Positions 17,584 through 24,610 of a stretch of DNA of 55,654 nt are shown piece after piece. The stretch lies in the NCBI RefSeq assembly GCF_000585255.1, contig NZ_JANL01000019.1:1-55654 (forward strand). The letters are read 5' to 3'. Positions within the stretch are counted from its first letter, which is position 1. The number at the start of each line of letters is the position of its first letter. The notes under the pieces were generated by a model, which was given only the letters and a program-made list of their open reading frames with translations, made no database searches and was not told the DNA's origin. Source of the DNA: Alkalibacterium sp. AK22 (GTDB lineage Bacteria; Bacillota; Bacilli; Lactobacillales; Carnobacteriaceae_A). Position numbers and translations under genes: made by a program.

Positions 17584-17668
17584 GGCAGGGGAACAGCCGC
17601 TGGTCGACTGTGTCTCACAATGATTCCGGCTCGGAGCACAGACTCAGCTGCTTTGTGAGCGGCCTGCC
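17584..17668 (+). other. Unassigned foldable segment upstream of tmk
   Basis: The continuous stretch 17653-17668 can pair completely with three upstream pieces: 17614-17620 (7 bp), 17597-17599 (3 bp) and 17584-17589 (6 bp). Bulges of 14 and 7 nt lie only on the 5' side. It lies between the yaaL terminator and the tmk promoter. No clear promoter precedes it. Whether it is an RNA or chance is open. Confidence 0.3.
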
Positions 17669-17714
17669 ATCTGCTGAGAGCAAAAAAGGGGCAGTAGTTC
17701 ATACAAGAAAGAAA

Positions 17715-17744
17715 TGGACAAGGTGGTTTCGTCTGCCGTATAAT
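17715..17744 (+). promoter_or_regulatory. tmk promoter
   Basis: TGGACA (17715-17720) and TATAAT (17739-17744) are separated by 18 bp, 37 bases upstream of the tmk start. It starts the tmk-darA-holB unit separately from the dnaX operon. Confidence 0.75.
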
Positions 17745-17780
17745 GAGGACAAGAATATAGAATTAGATGGAGGAAATCTC

Positions 17781-18413
17781 GTGAACGGATTATTTATCAC
17801 GATTGAAGGACCGGACGGTGCAGGCAAGTCGACTTTGGTCAAAAAGCTGCAAACTGCTGTTGCGGCTGAGACAAAACGTCCTTTAGTTATAACAAGAGAA
17901 CCGGGAGGGAGTGAGATTGCCGAAGAAATTAGAGACATTATACTGAACCCGTTACATACAAAAATGGATGCGCGGACTGAAGCGCTTCTGCTGGCTGCAG
18001 GTCGGCGCCAGCATGTGGTCGAAAAAATTCGGCCTGCACTGGAAAGAGGCGAAATAGTTTTGTGTGATCGATTTGTCGACAGTTCAGTCGCTTACCAGGG
18101 GCAGGGCCGGGGCATTGGGATGGACAAGGTTATAGCCATTAATGCTTTTGCTGTCGAGGACCTTAAGCCTGATATCACGCTTTACCTGGATATTGCATCA
18201 GACGAAGGCCTCAAACGGATTAAAAGCAAGCATTCCAATCGCAAGCAGGACCGGCTTGAACTTGAAGAAATAACTTTTCATGAAAAAGTCAGAGAAGGTT
18301 ATGAACAGCTAATTGAAGAAGACCCAAACCGGTTCAGCCGGATTGATGCTTCTCAGGTGCCTGCCAAGGTGTTTGAAGACGCCTGGGCTATTTTAAAGCC
18401 TAGACTAAAGTAA
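17781..18413 (+). CDS. tmk: Thymidylate kinase
   Basis: It phosphorylates dTMP to dTDP, supplying DNA synthesis. The 210 aa include the P-loop GPDGAGKST (about 10-18), the DR motif VLCDRFVDSSVAYQG that binds dTMP, and an LID region after DLKPDITLYLDI. The start is GTG at 17781, with GATGGAGG seven bases upstream; an in-frame opening back to 17610 would start before the promoter. It lies with holB as in most Firmicutes. Confidence 0.95.
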   Translation: MNGLFITIEGPDGAGKSTLVKKLQTAVAAETKRPLVITREPGGSEIAEEIRDIILNPLHTKMDARTEALLLAAGRRQHVVEKIRPALERGEIVLCDRFVDSSVAYQGQGRGIGMDKVIAINAFAVEDLKPDITLYLDIASDEGLKRIKSKHSNRKQDRLELEEITFHEKVREGYEQLIEEDPNRFSRIDASQVPAKVFEDAWAILKPRLK

Positions 18414-18471
18414 GTGTGAGAGTATGTGAAACAAGTAAAAAGCGAGACATATAAGAGGAAGGATGATCACG

Positions 18472-18801
18472 ATGAAATTGATTGTTGCAATTGTTCAAAA
18501 TCAGGACAGCAAACGCCTGGCAGATGAATTTGTGGAAAATGGAATCCGTGCAACCAAACTGTCTTCAACCGGAGGATTTTTAAGGTCCGGAAATACAACA
18601 TTCCTGCTGGGGGTAGAAGACCGAAAAATTGACGAGGTACTGGAGCTGATAAAGGAGAACTGTTCAACACGAAGTCAGACCATGATGAGCCCCCCCTCAT
18701 ACGATTTCACCCTGGAATCTGATCTGACTTATCCTGTCGATGTAGAAGTCGGTGGAGCTACGCTGTTCGTGCTTCCAATCGACCAATTTCTGCAATTTTA
18801 A
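18472..18801 (+). CDS. darA: Cyclic di-AMP receptor DarA/YaaQ (PII-like)
   Basis: A 109-aa PII-like protein, the same length as Bacillus YaaQ/DarA. The opening MKLIVAIVQNQDSKRL and the GGFLRSGNTTFLLGVED loop are the family's nucleotide-binding parts. It binds cyclic di-AMP in Bacillus and Listeria relatives; its output is poorly known. An ATG nine bases upstream touches the ribosome site AGGAAGG, so the second ATG was chosen. It lies between tmk and holB, the classic position. Confidence 0.92.
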   Translation: MKLIVAIVQNQDSKRLADEFVENGIRATKLSSTGGFLRSGNTTFLLGVEDRKIDEVLELIKENCSTRSQTMMSPPSYDFTLESDLTYPVDVEVGGATLFVLPIDQFLQF

Positions 18802-18818
18802 ACTCGAGGAGACCTGTA

Positions 18819-19811
18819 ATGTCTACTTTAACCAGTAAACAGCCGAGCATTCAGCGGCTGTTTCTTCAGCTTTTAAAACAGAATACCCTGCAGCATGCCT
18901 ATATCTTTGAAGGAAAGGCAGGCACGGGGAAGAAAGAAATGGCTCTATGGATCACCCAATCTCTCTTTTGTCCAGTGAGTGAGAACGGAGCCTGCGGAGA
19001 ATGCCAGACCTGTAGGCGTGTTAAAGACCATCACCATCCAGATGTGGTTGAAATCCAGCCGGATGGTCAGTCTATCAAAATTGGACAGGTACGTGCGTTA
19101 AAAGAAGAATTTACAAAAAGCGGAATGGAAAGTCGACGAAAAATAGTGATTGTTCAAGATGTGGAGAAAATGACGGTCCAAGCGGCGAACAGCTTGCTTA
19201 AATTTTTGGAGGAGCCGGATGGCGACATTACCGTCTTTTTACTGACAACAGCTAGACACCGGGTCCTATCGACAATTCAATCCAGATGTCAGCTTATACA
19301 TTTTCCTCAGCTTTCTAGACAGCAGCGGGTAGAAGAGCTCACAGCAGCAGGTATCAGTGATGATAAGGCAGCAATTTTGAGTCAGCTGACCAGTGACACG
19401 TCTCAGGCAGTTGCCTTGTCAAAAAAAGAAGAACTGCTTCAGCTGGTTATAGCAGTATGGAAATGGTACAGTTTCATATCCAAAAAAGATGACCAGGCCT
19501 TCGTCTATGTACAGACAGATCTCATACCTCTTGCTAAAGAAAAAGAAGAGCAGCAGAGGGTGTTGGATCTGATGATTATCCTGCTCCAGGATCTGCTGAA
19601 TATACGGACGCAGTCGAACTATTCCCCTGCTTTTGTCAAACAGGTCAAAGAACTCGAAATAGATGCCTCCCGCTTTCGTCCGTTAACTGTTGCTCAGCTG
19701 ATGGAAGTTGGCCTGACGGGAAAAAAACTGCTTGACAGCAACGTGGCAGCTCAGGGCGTATTTGAAGACTGCGCGCTTCAGATGCTTGCGGTGATCCGTA
19801 AAAATGGATAA
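18819..19811 (+). CDS. holB: DNA polymerase III subunit delta'
   Basis: The clamp-loader stator subunit, 330 aa. It has the DnaX-like fold with a degenerate P-loop GKAGTGKKE (about 32-40), a zinc module at Cys51, 59, 62 and 65, and sensor region LSTIQSRCQLI. CTCGAGGAGA precedes the ATG. It follows darA by 17 bases. The ricT (yaaT) gene that commonly separates holB from yabA is absent here. Confidence 0.93.
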   Translation: MSTLTSKQPSIQRLFLQLLKQNTLQHAYIFEGKAGTGKKEMALWITQSLFCPVSENGACGECQTCRRVKDHHHPDVVEIQPDGQSIKIGQVRALKEEFTKSGMESRRKIVIVQDVEKMTVQAANSLLKFLEEPDGDITVFLLTTARHRVLSTIQSRCQLIHFPQLSRQQRVEELTAAGISDDKAAILSQLTSDTSQAVALSKKEELLQLVIAVWKWYSFISKKDDQAFVYVQTDLIPLAKEKEEQQRVLDLMIILLQDLLNIRTQSNYSPAFVKQVKELEIDASRFRPLTVAQLMEVGLTGKKLLDSNVAAQGVFEDCALQMLAVIRKNG

Positions 19812-19935
19812 TGAAAGACTTCTCAGTTCGCTTGGCAATTTCAGCTTAATCATGGTATGCTATACAGGAACGTGAGGCGCTAGTGGACTCACGCTAAAGA
19901 ACGTCAATGACGAGCGCTTAAAGAAGTGGTGACGA

Positions 19936-20280
19936 ATGAATAAAAAAGAACTGCACGATACCTTTACTGATTTAGAATCTCAAGCAGAAGCCACCTTGCA
20001 GATCATTAAAGACATGAAGACCGAACTGTCTCATCTGACAGAAGACAATCATGTATTGCGGATGGAAAATCAGCACCTGAGAGATCGGCTGGCAGAGATC
20101 ATCAAGGAGCAGTCTGTTGAAAAACAGGCAGTCGATACGGGCATGACAAAGTCCCGACTCAATCTGGAAAAAATATATGAAGATGGCTTTCATGTCTGCA
20201 ATCTGTTTTACGGATCGAGAAGAGACGGCGATGAACCTTGCGCATTCTGCCTGGAAGTCATTTATGGCGAACGGAAATAG
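19936..20280 (+). CDS. yabA: Replication initiation control protein YabA
   Basis: A 114-aa regulator that binds DnaA and DnaN to limit replication initiation. The N-terminal ~60 residues form a leucine-zipper coiled coil (LESQAEATLQIIKDM, ENQHLRDRL), and the C-terminus carries the zinc site HVCN...CAFCLEVIYG. AGAAGTGGTGAC lies before the ATG. The 124 bases after holB contain a possible extended -10 (TG-C-TATACA near 19858-19865) and two hairpins, CGTGAG/CTCACG and CGTC/GACG, so yabA may have its own promoter. Confidence 0.92.
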   Translation: MNKKELHDTFTDLESQAEATLQIIKDMKTELSHLTEDNHVLRMENQHLRDRLAEIIKEQSVEKQAVDTGMTKSRLNLEKIYEDGFHVCNLFYGSRRDGDEPCAFCLEVIYGERK

Positions 20281-20331
20281 CAAACACAAGATATAGTATA
20301 TTGAAAAAAACATTAAAGTATTTAACAACTA

Positions 20332-20385
20332 AACACTCCCGCCAAACGTGCGTTCTGACGTTTCTGCCGGGAGTGTGTTTTTGTC
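20332..20385 (+). terminator. Terminator after yabA
   Basis: ACACTCCCG pairs with CGGGAGTGT across a loop that itself holds AAACG/CGTTT, giving a branched hairpin before a T run. It closes the tmk-yabA group and isolates the nrd operon. Confidence 0.88.
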
Positions 20386-20389
20386 TGCA

Positions 20390-20436
20390 CCACTATATAT
20401 AGTGTTTGTGAGGTAGTTAATTAATATATGTAGTGT
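20390..20436 (+). promoter_or_regulatory. Two NrdR boxes upstream of nrdH
   Basis: 20390-20405 matches the NrdR box ACACWATATATWGTGT at 15 of 16 places; 20421-20436 matches at about 12. Their starts are 31 bp apart, three helical turns, the spacing known for NrdR tandem boxes. NrdR represses ribonucleotide reductase genes when dATP is high. A possible -10 TAAAAT is at 20466-20471. Confidence 0.88.
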
Positions 20437-20513
20437 TTGATGCTTGCTTTTTTATTTTTCTGCTGTAAAATAAAATTATCGAAAAAATATCAGTTTATAC
20501 TGCCTATTCCATT

Positions 20514-20535
20514 GGACCACAATATATTGTGGTCC
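20514..20535 (+). promoter_or_regulatory. 22-bp palindrome, third NrdR-like box
   Basis: A perfect 22-bp palindrome with core CCACAATATATTGTGG matches the NrdR box at about 14 of 16 places. It lies after the presumed -10 and 38 bases before the nrdH start, 96 bp from box 2 (about three times the 31-32 bp box spacing). It may be a third NrdR site or, in the RNA, an 11-bp hairpin. Confidence 0.65.
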
Positions 20536-20572
20536 GTAAAACCCTATATACACCCCAACGGAGGAGATCATT

Positions 20573-20806
20573 ATGAAAAATTCACCAGTTATTGTCTATT
20601 CTAAACCGAACTGCATGCAGTGCAATTTTACAAAAAAATTCTTGGAAGACAAAGGTATTCCTTATAAAGTGAAAGACATCGAAGAAAATGAACAGGCGGT
20701 AGATGAAGTGAAAAGCCTGGGCTTCAGTTCTTTGCCCGTCGTGATTGCCGAAGGTCTGGAGGCTTTCCATGGTTTCCGTCCGGATCTTTTGAATAGACTG
20801 GCTTGA
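20573..20806 (+). CDS. nrdH: Glutaredoxin-like protein NrdH
   Basis: The thioredoxin-fold electron donor for the class Ib reductase, 77 aa. The redox site is C-M-Q-C in KPNCMQCNFTKKFLED, and the C-terminal GFRPDLL is typical of NrdH. The ATG is preceded by GGAGGAGATC. First gene of nrdHIEF, controlled by the NrdR boxes. Confidence 0.96.
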   Translation: MKNSPVIVYSKPNCMQCNFTKKFLEDKGIPYKVKDIEENEQAVDEVKSLGFSSLPVVIAEGLEAFHGFRPDLLNRLA

Positions 20807-20808
20807 GC

Positions 20809-21189
20809 ATGAAAGTCGTTTTTTTCTCACTGACAGGTCAGACAAGAAAGTTTGTAGATAAGTTGAATATGGATAGGCTGGAGCTGAATCCGGCAGATCC
20901 TTTTATCGAAATAGATGAACCGTTTATTATTGTCACACCGACGTATGACGGTGAAGTAAAAGAGCTGCTGAACGATTTTCTTGAGACCGGCAACAATGCG
21001 ACGCATTTTAAAGGCATTGCCGGGGGAGGAAATCTCAACTTCGGGCAGCTTTTCATTTTTACAGCCAAAGAACTGGCAGAAACATATGATGTTCCGCTGC
21101 TCCACCAATTTGAGTTTCAGGGAACAGACGACGACGTATCAAAATTGAAGAAAGCGGTGAAAGATCTTGGCTTCGACAACCACAGCTAA
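20809..21189 (+). CDS. nrdI: Flavodoxin-like protein NrdI
   Basis: A 126-aa flavodoxin-like protein that generates the oxidant used to assemble the dimanganese-tyrosyl cofactor of NrdF. FSLTGQTRKFVDKL is the FMN phosphate loop, PTYDGEVKELLNDFL and GGGNLNFGQLF follow as in the family. The ATG at 20809 lies three bases after the nrdH stop. A TTG six bases upstream is in frame but less likely. Confidence 0.95.
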   Translation: MKVVFFSLTGQTRKFVDKLNMDRLELNPADPFIEIDEPFIIVTPTYDGEVKELLNDFLETGNNATHFKGIAGGGNLNFGQLFIFTAKELAETYDVPLLHQFEFQGTDDDVSKLKKAVKDLGFDNHS

Positions 21190-23353
21190 AGACACAACAA
21201 AAGAGACCACATATTTTCAACTAAACAATCAAATCAACCGACCGGTCAACAATCAGATTCCTTTGCACAAGGACCAGGAGGCTGTCAGGGCTTTTTTCAA
21301 AGAGCACGTCGAGCCCAAAACGGTCCCTTTTGCCTCAGTCGCTGAAAAAATAGACTATCTAATTGCCAATGACTTTATTGAAGAAGGCTTTATCAGTAAA
21401 TATTCGCAGGCCTTCATTACAGAACTATTTCAGGCACTTTATGAAAAGCAGTTCCGTTTTCGTTCATTTATGGGAGCCTATAAATTCTATACTCAGTATG
21501 CTCTGAAGACAGATGACGGTGACCGTTACCTTGAACGTTTTGAAGACCGGATTGCTTTCAATGCCCTGTTTCTGGCTGATGGGGATGAAAATCTGGCCCG
21601 CCACATTGCGGAAGAGATTATTAACCAGCGCTATCAGCCAGCTACACCAACCTTCTTGAATGCCGGAAGAAAGCGTCGTGGCGAGCTTGTATCCTGTTTC
21701 CTTATCCAGGCAACTGATGACATGAATAGTATTGGGCGTGTCATCAATTCGGCCTTACAGCTGTCTCGTATTGGAGGCGGCGTGGGCGTCAACCTGACCA
21801 ACTTGAGAGCAGCAGGAGATCCAATCAAGAAAATAGAGAATGCCTCAAGTGGTGTACTGCCGGTCATGAAGCTTCTGGAAGACAGCTTCAGCTACTCCAA
21901 CCAGTTGGGTCAGCGAAATGGTGCAGGGGCAGTCTATCTGAACGTATTCCATCCGGATATCCTGCGTTTTCTCTCCACTAAAAAAGAAAATGCAGATGAA
22001 AAAGTGCGGGTCAAGACCTTGTCGCTTGGCGTTGTAATCCCGGATAAATTTTACGAGCTGGCAGCTTCCGGTGAAGAGATGTATCTGTTCAGTCCGTACG
22101 ATGTCGAGCGCATTTACGGTGAACCTTACGCTTATGTGGACATTACAGAGGAATACGACAAATTGGTTGCCCATCCGGATATCAAGAAAACAAAAATCAA
22201 TGCTCGTGAGCTGGAAAACGAAATTTCCAAGCTGCAGCAGGAATCAGGCTATCCTTATGTCATCAATATTGATACCGCCAACCGTGAAAATCCGGTATAT
22301 GGGACCATCACGATGAGCAATTTGTGTAGCGAGATTCTGCAGATTCAGGAGCCGTCTCTCATCAAAGACAATCAGGAATATGAAGTGATGGGGACTGACA
22401 TCAGCTGCAATCTCGGATCGACCAATGTGGTCAACCTGATGAAAACACCGGATTTTGGACACTCTGTTGAAACCATGGTCCGGGCCCTGACTTATGTCAC
22501 GGATAAATCAAGTATTGAAGCCGTGCCGACAGTAAAAAACGGGAACGACAAGTACCATACAATCGGTCTGGGGGCTATGGGGCTGCACACCTTCTTTGCC
22601 CTGAAGCAGATGCACTACGGTTCTCCAGAATCCATTGAATTCACCGATGCGTATTTTATGCTGCTGAACTACCATACGCTTAAAGCCAGTAATAAAATGG
22701 CCGCTGAGCGGGGCACAGTCTTCCACAATTTTGAGAAGTCAGCCTATGCCGACGGGAGCTACTTTGACCGTTATACTGAAGCATCGTTTGAATTTGCTCA
22801 CGAAAAAGTAGCAAAAATATTTGAAGAGCAAGGAATTGCCGTGCCGACACAGGCGGACTGGCAAGAACTGAAACAGGATGTTCAAAAGAATGGACTTTAC
22901 CACCAGAACCGTCTGGCCGTAGCACCGACCGGTTCAATCAGCTATGTAAATGAAACATCGGCCAGCATCCACCCAATTACCCGTCTGGTTGAAGAGCGTC
23001 AAGAAAAACTGACTGGCAAGACGTACTACCCGGCTCCTTATCTTTCAAATGTAACGATGCCTTATTATGTCAGTGCTTATGACATGGATATGCGGAAAGT
23101 CATTGATGTCTATGCTGCAGCGCAAAAGCATGTAGATCAGGGCATGAGTCTGACCCTGTTCATGCGTTCCGTTATTCCAGAAGGCCTGTACGAATGGAAA
23201 GAAGGCCGGACGGACAAGCAGACAACACGGGATCTGACACTGTTGAGACACTATGCGCATAAGAAAGGCATCAAATCTATCTATTACATCCGTACTTTTA
23301 CGGACGATCAGGAAGAGATCGGTGCCAATGCCTGTGAGAGTTGTACAATCTAA
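21167..23353 (+). CDS. nrdE: Class Ib ribonucleoside-diphosphate reductase, alpha subunit
   Basis: The catalytic subunit that reduces NDPs to dNDPs, 728 aa. Visible are the thiyl-radical region SNLCSEILQ, the substrate cysteine in ELVSCFLIQ, the Tyr pair of the radical path near the C-terminus and the redox tail CESCTI. The N-terminal ATP cone is absent, as usual for class Ib. The start appears to be TTG at 21167, overlapping nrdI by 23 bases, since no ATG or GTG is available before the conserved YFQLNNQINRPVNNQ. Confidence 0.95.
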   Translation: MASTTTAKDTTKETTYFQLNNQINRPVNNQIPLHKDQEAVRAFFKEHVEPKTVPFASVAEKIDYLIANDFIEEGFISKYSQAFITELFQALYEKQFRFRSFMGAYKFYTQYALKTDDGDRYLERFEDRIAFNALFLADGDENLARHIAEEIINQRYQPATPTFLNAGRKRRGELVSCFLIQATDDMNSIGRVINSALQLSRIGGGVGVNLTNLRAAGDPIKKIENASSGVLPVMKLLEDSFSYSNQLGQRNGAGAVYLNVFHPDILRFLSTKKENADEKVRVKTLSLGVVIPDKFYELAASGEEMYLFSPYDVERIYGEPYAYVDITEEYDKLVAHPDIKKTKINARELENEISKLQQESGYPYVINIDTANRENPVYGTITMSNLCSEILQIQEPSLIKDNQEYEVMGTDISCNLGSTNVVNLMKTPDFGHSVETMVRALTYVTDKSSIEAVPTVKNGNDKYHTIGLGAMGLHTFFALKQMHYGSPESIEFTDAYFMLLNYHTLKASNKMAAERGTVFHNFEKSAYADGSYFDRYTEASFEFAHEKVAKIFEEQGIAVPTQADWQELKQDVQKNGLYHQNRLAVAPTGSISYVNETSASIHPITRLVEERQEKLTGKTYYPAPYLSNVTMPYYVSAYDMDMRKVIDVYAAAQKHVDQGMSLTLFMRSVIPEGLYEWKEGRTDKQTTRDLTLLRHYAHKKGIKSIYYIRTFTDDQEEIGANACESCTI

Positions 23354-23419
23354 TCAGTCGGCTGAATCAACGTAAGCTGCTGGCCGAATTACCGCGAACT
23401 GAATGAAGGAGCGTTTAAA

Positions 23420-24382
23420 GTGATAGAAGCATATAAAGCGATCAACTGGAATCGTATAGAAGATATGATTGACAAGCTGACTTGGGAAAAGCTTGTAGAA
23501 CAATTCTGGACGGACACGCGTATTCCGCTGTCCAATGACCTGAACGACTGGAACAAGCTGTCATTGGAAGAAAAAGACATGATTGCTAAAGTGTTCGGCG
23601 GACTGACGCTGCTGGACACGCTCCAGTCTCAGGACGGAGTGGAAGTATTGAAAAAATCCAGCCGGACCCAGCATGAAGAAGCTGTATACAACAACATCGA
23701 GTTCATGGAATCGATGCATGCCAAGAGCTACAGTGCCATCTTCAGTACGCTTAATACTAAGTCTGAAATCGACGATATATTTGACTGGACACACAGTAAT
23801 CCGATGCTGCAGAGAAAAGTTCAAATCGTCAATGATATTTACCAAAATGGAACAGAACTGCAGCTAAAAGTAGCCAGTGTATTTCTGGAATCTTTCCTGT
23901 TTTATTCGGGATTTTATGCCCCACTGCGGTATCTGGGTAACAGCAAGCTGACAAATGTCGCTGAGATCATTAAGCTGATCATTCGTGACGAATCCGTTCA
24001 CGGGACCTATGTGGGCTACAAGTTCCAGATCGGCTTCAACCAGCTGTCGGAAGCAGAGCAAGAAGAGCTTAAAAACTGGACGTATGAACTGCTGTTTAAG
24101 CTTTATGAAAATGAAATGGCCTATACCAGCGATCTTTATGACAAGCTGGGCTGGACCGAAAGCGTGGGGGTCTTTCTTCGCTACAATGCCAATAAGGCCT
24201 TGCAGAATCTGGGCTTCGATCCCCTGTTCCCGGATACAGCCGAAGATGTCGATCCCATCATCATGAACGGCATTTCGACCGGTACCAGCAACCATGATTT
24301 CTTCTCTCAAGTAGGAAACGGCTATTTGGTCGGCATGGTCGAGTCGATGTCCGACAGTGACTACGACCAGTGGTTCAACTGA
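23420..24382 (+). CDS. nrdF: Class Ib ribonucleoside-diphosphate reductase, beta subunit
   Basis: The radical-holding subunit, 320 aa. The metal ligands come from the helices with EFMESMHAKSYSAIF (E...EXXH) and IIRDESVHGTYVGYK (EXXH), and the tyrosyl radical would be the Tyr of the first group. The start is GTG, with AAGGAGCG six bases before it. Last gene of nrdHIEF. Confidence 0.96.
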   Translation: MIEAYKAINWNRIEDMIDKLTWEKLVEQFWTDTRIPLSNDLNDWNKLSLEEKDMIAKVFGGLTLLDTLQSQDGVEVLKKSSRTQHEEAVYNNIEFMESMHAKSYSAIFSTLNTKSEIDDIFDWTHSNPMLQRKVQIVNDIYQNGTELQLKVASVFLESFLFYSGFYAPLRYLGNSKLTNVAEIIKLIIRDESVHGTYVGYKFQIGFNQLSEAEQEELKNWTYELLFKLYENEMAYTSDLYDKLGWTESVGVFLRYNANKALQNLGFDPLFPDTAEDVDPIIMNGISTGTSNHDFFSQVGNGYLVGMVESMSDSDYDQWFN

Positions 24383-24482
24383 AGAGACGAATCATGAAGG
24401 GATTGGGCAAGTATCAGTCACTGCCCGCCGAATAGAATAGGACAGACTATACTTTATATTGAAAGATTCCAAAGTGCGAACA

Positions 24483-24566
24483 GGCCGGACTCAGGAGCCC
24501 GGCCGTGCACTCCTGGGATACATAGATTCACAAGTATATTTTTTTAAAGCTCCTTGTGAAGTTTTT
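24483..24566 (+). promoter_or_regulatory. nrdD leader: H-type pseudoknot plus terminator-like hairpin
   Basis: GGCCGG (24483-24488) can pair with CCGGCC (24499-24504). CAGGAG (24492-24497), inside that loop, can pair with CTCCTG (24510-24515). The order A-B-A'-B' with loops of 3, 1 and 5 nt is a textbook H-type pseudoknot. Downstream TTCACAAG (24527-24534) pairs with CTTGTGAA (24553-24560) and runs into GTTTTT. This combination looks like an aptamer or protein site with an attenuator. No family I know fits. A TATACT/TATATT promoter near 24448-24460 is weak. Confidence 0.45.
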
Positions 24567-24610
24567 AACTTGAAATGAAGGACAAAATAAACAAAGGATG
24601 GTGCTTTTTC

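Noticed and set aside
17610-17780. N-terminal extension of thymidylate kinase
   Set aside because: The frame is open upstream, but the promoter (17715-17744) and a proper ribosome site with GTG at 17781 define the start.
24400-24420. FNR-type site before nrdD
   Set aside because: TTGGGCAAGTATCAG fails the palindrome at two or more key bases.
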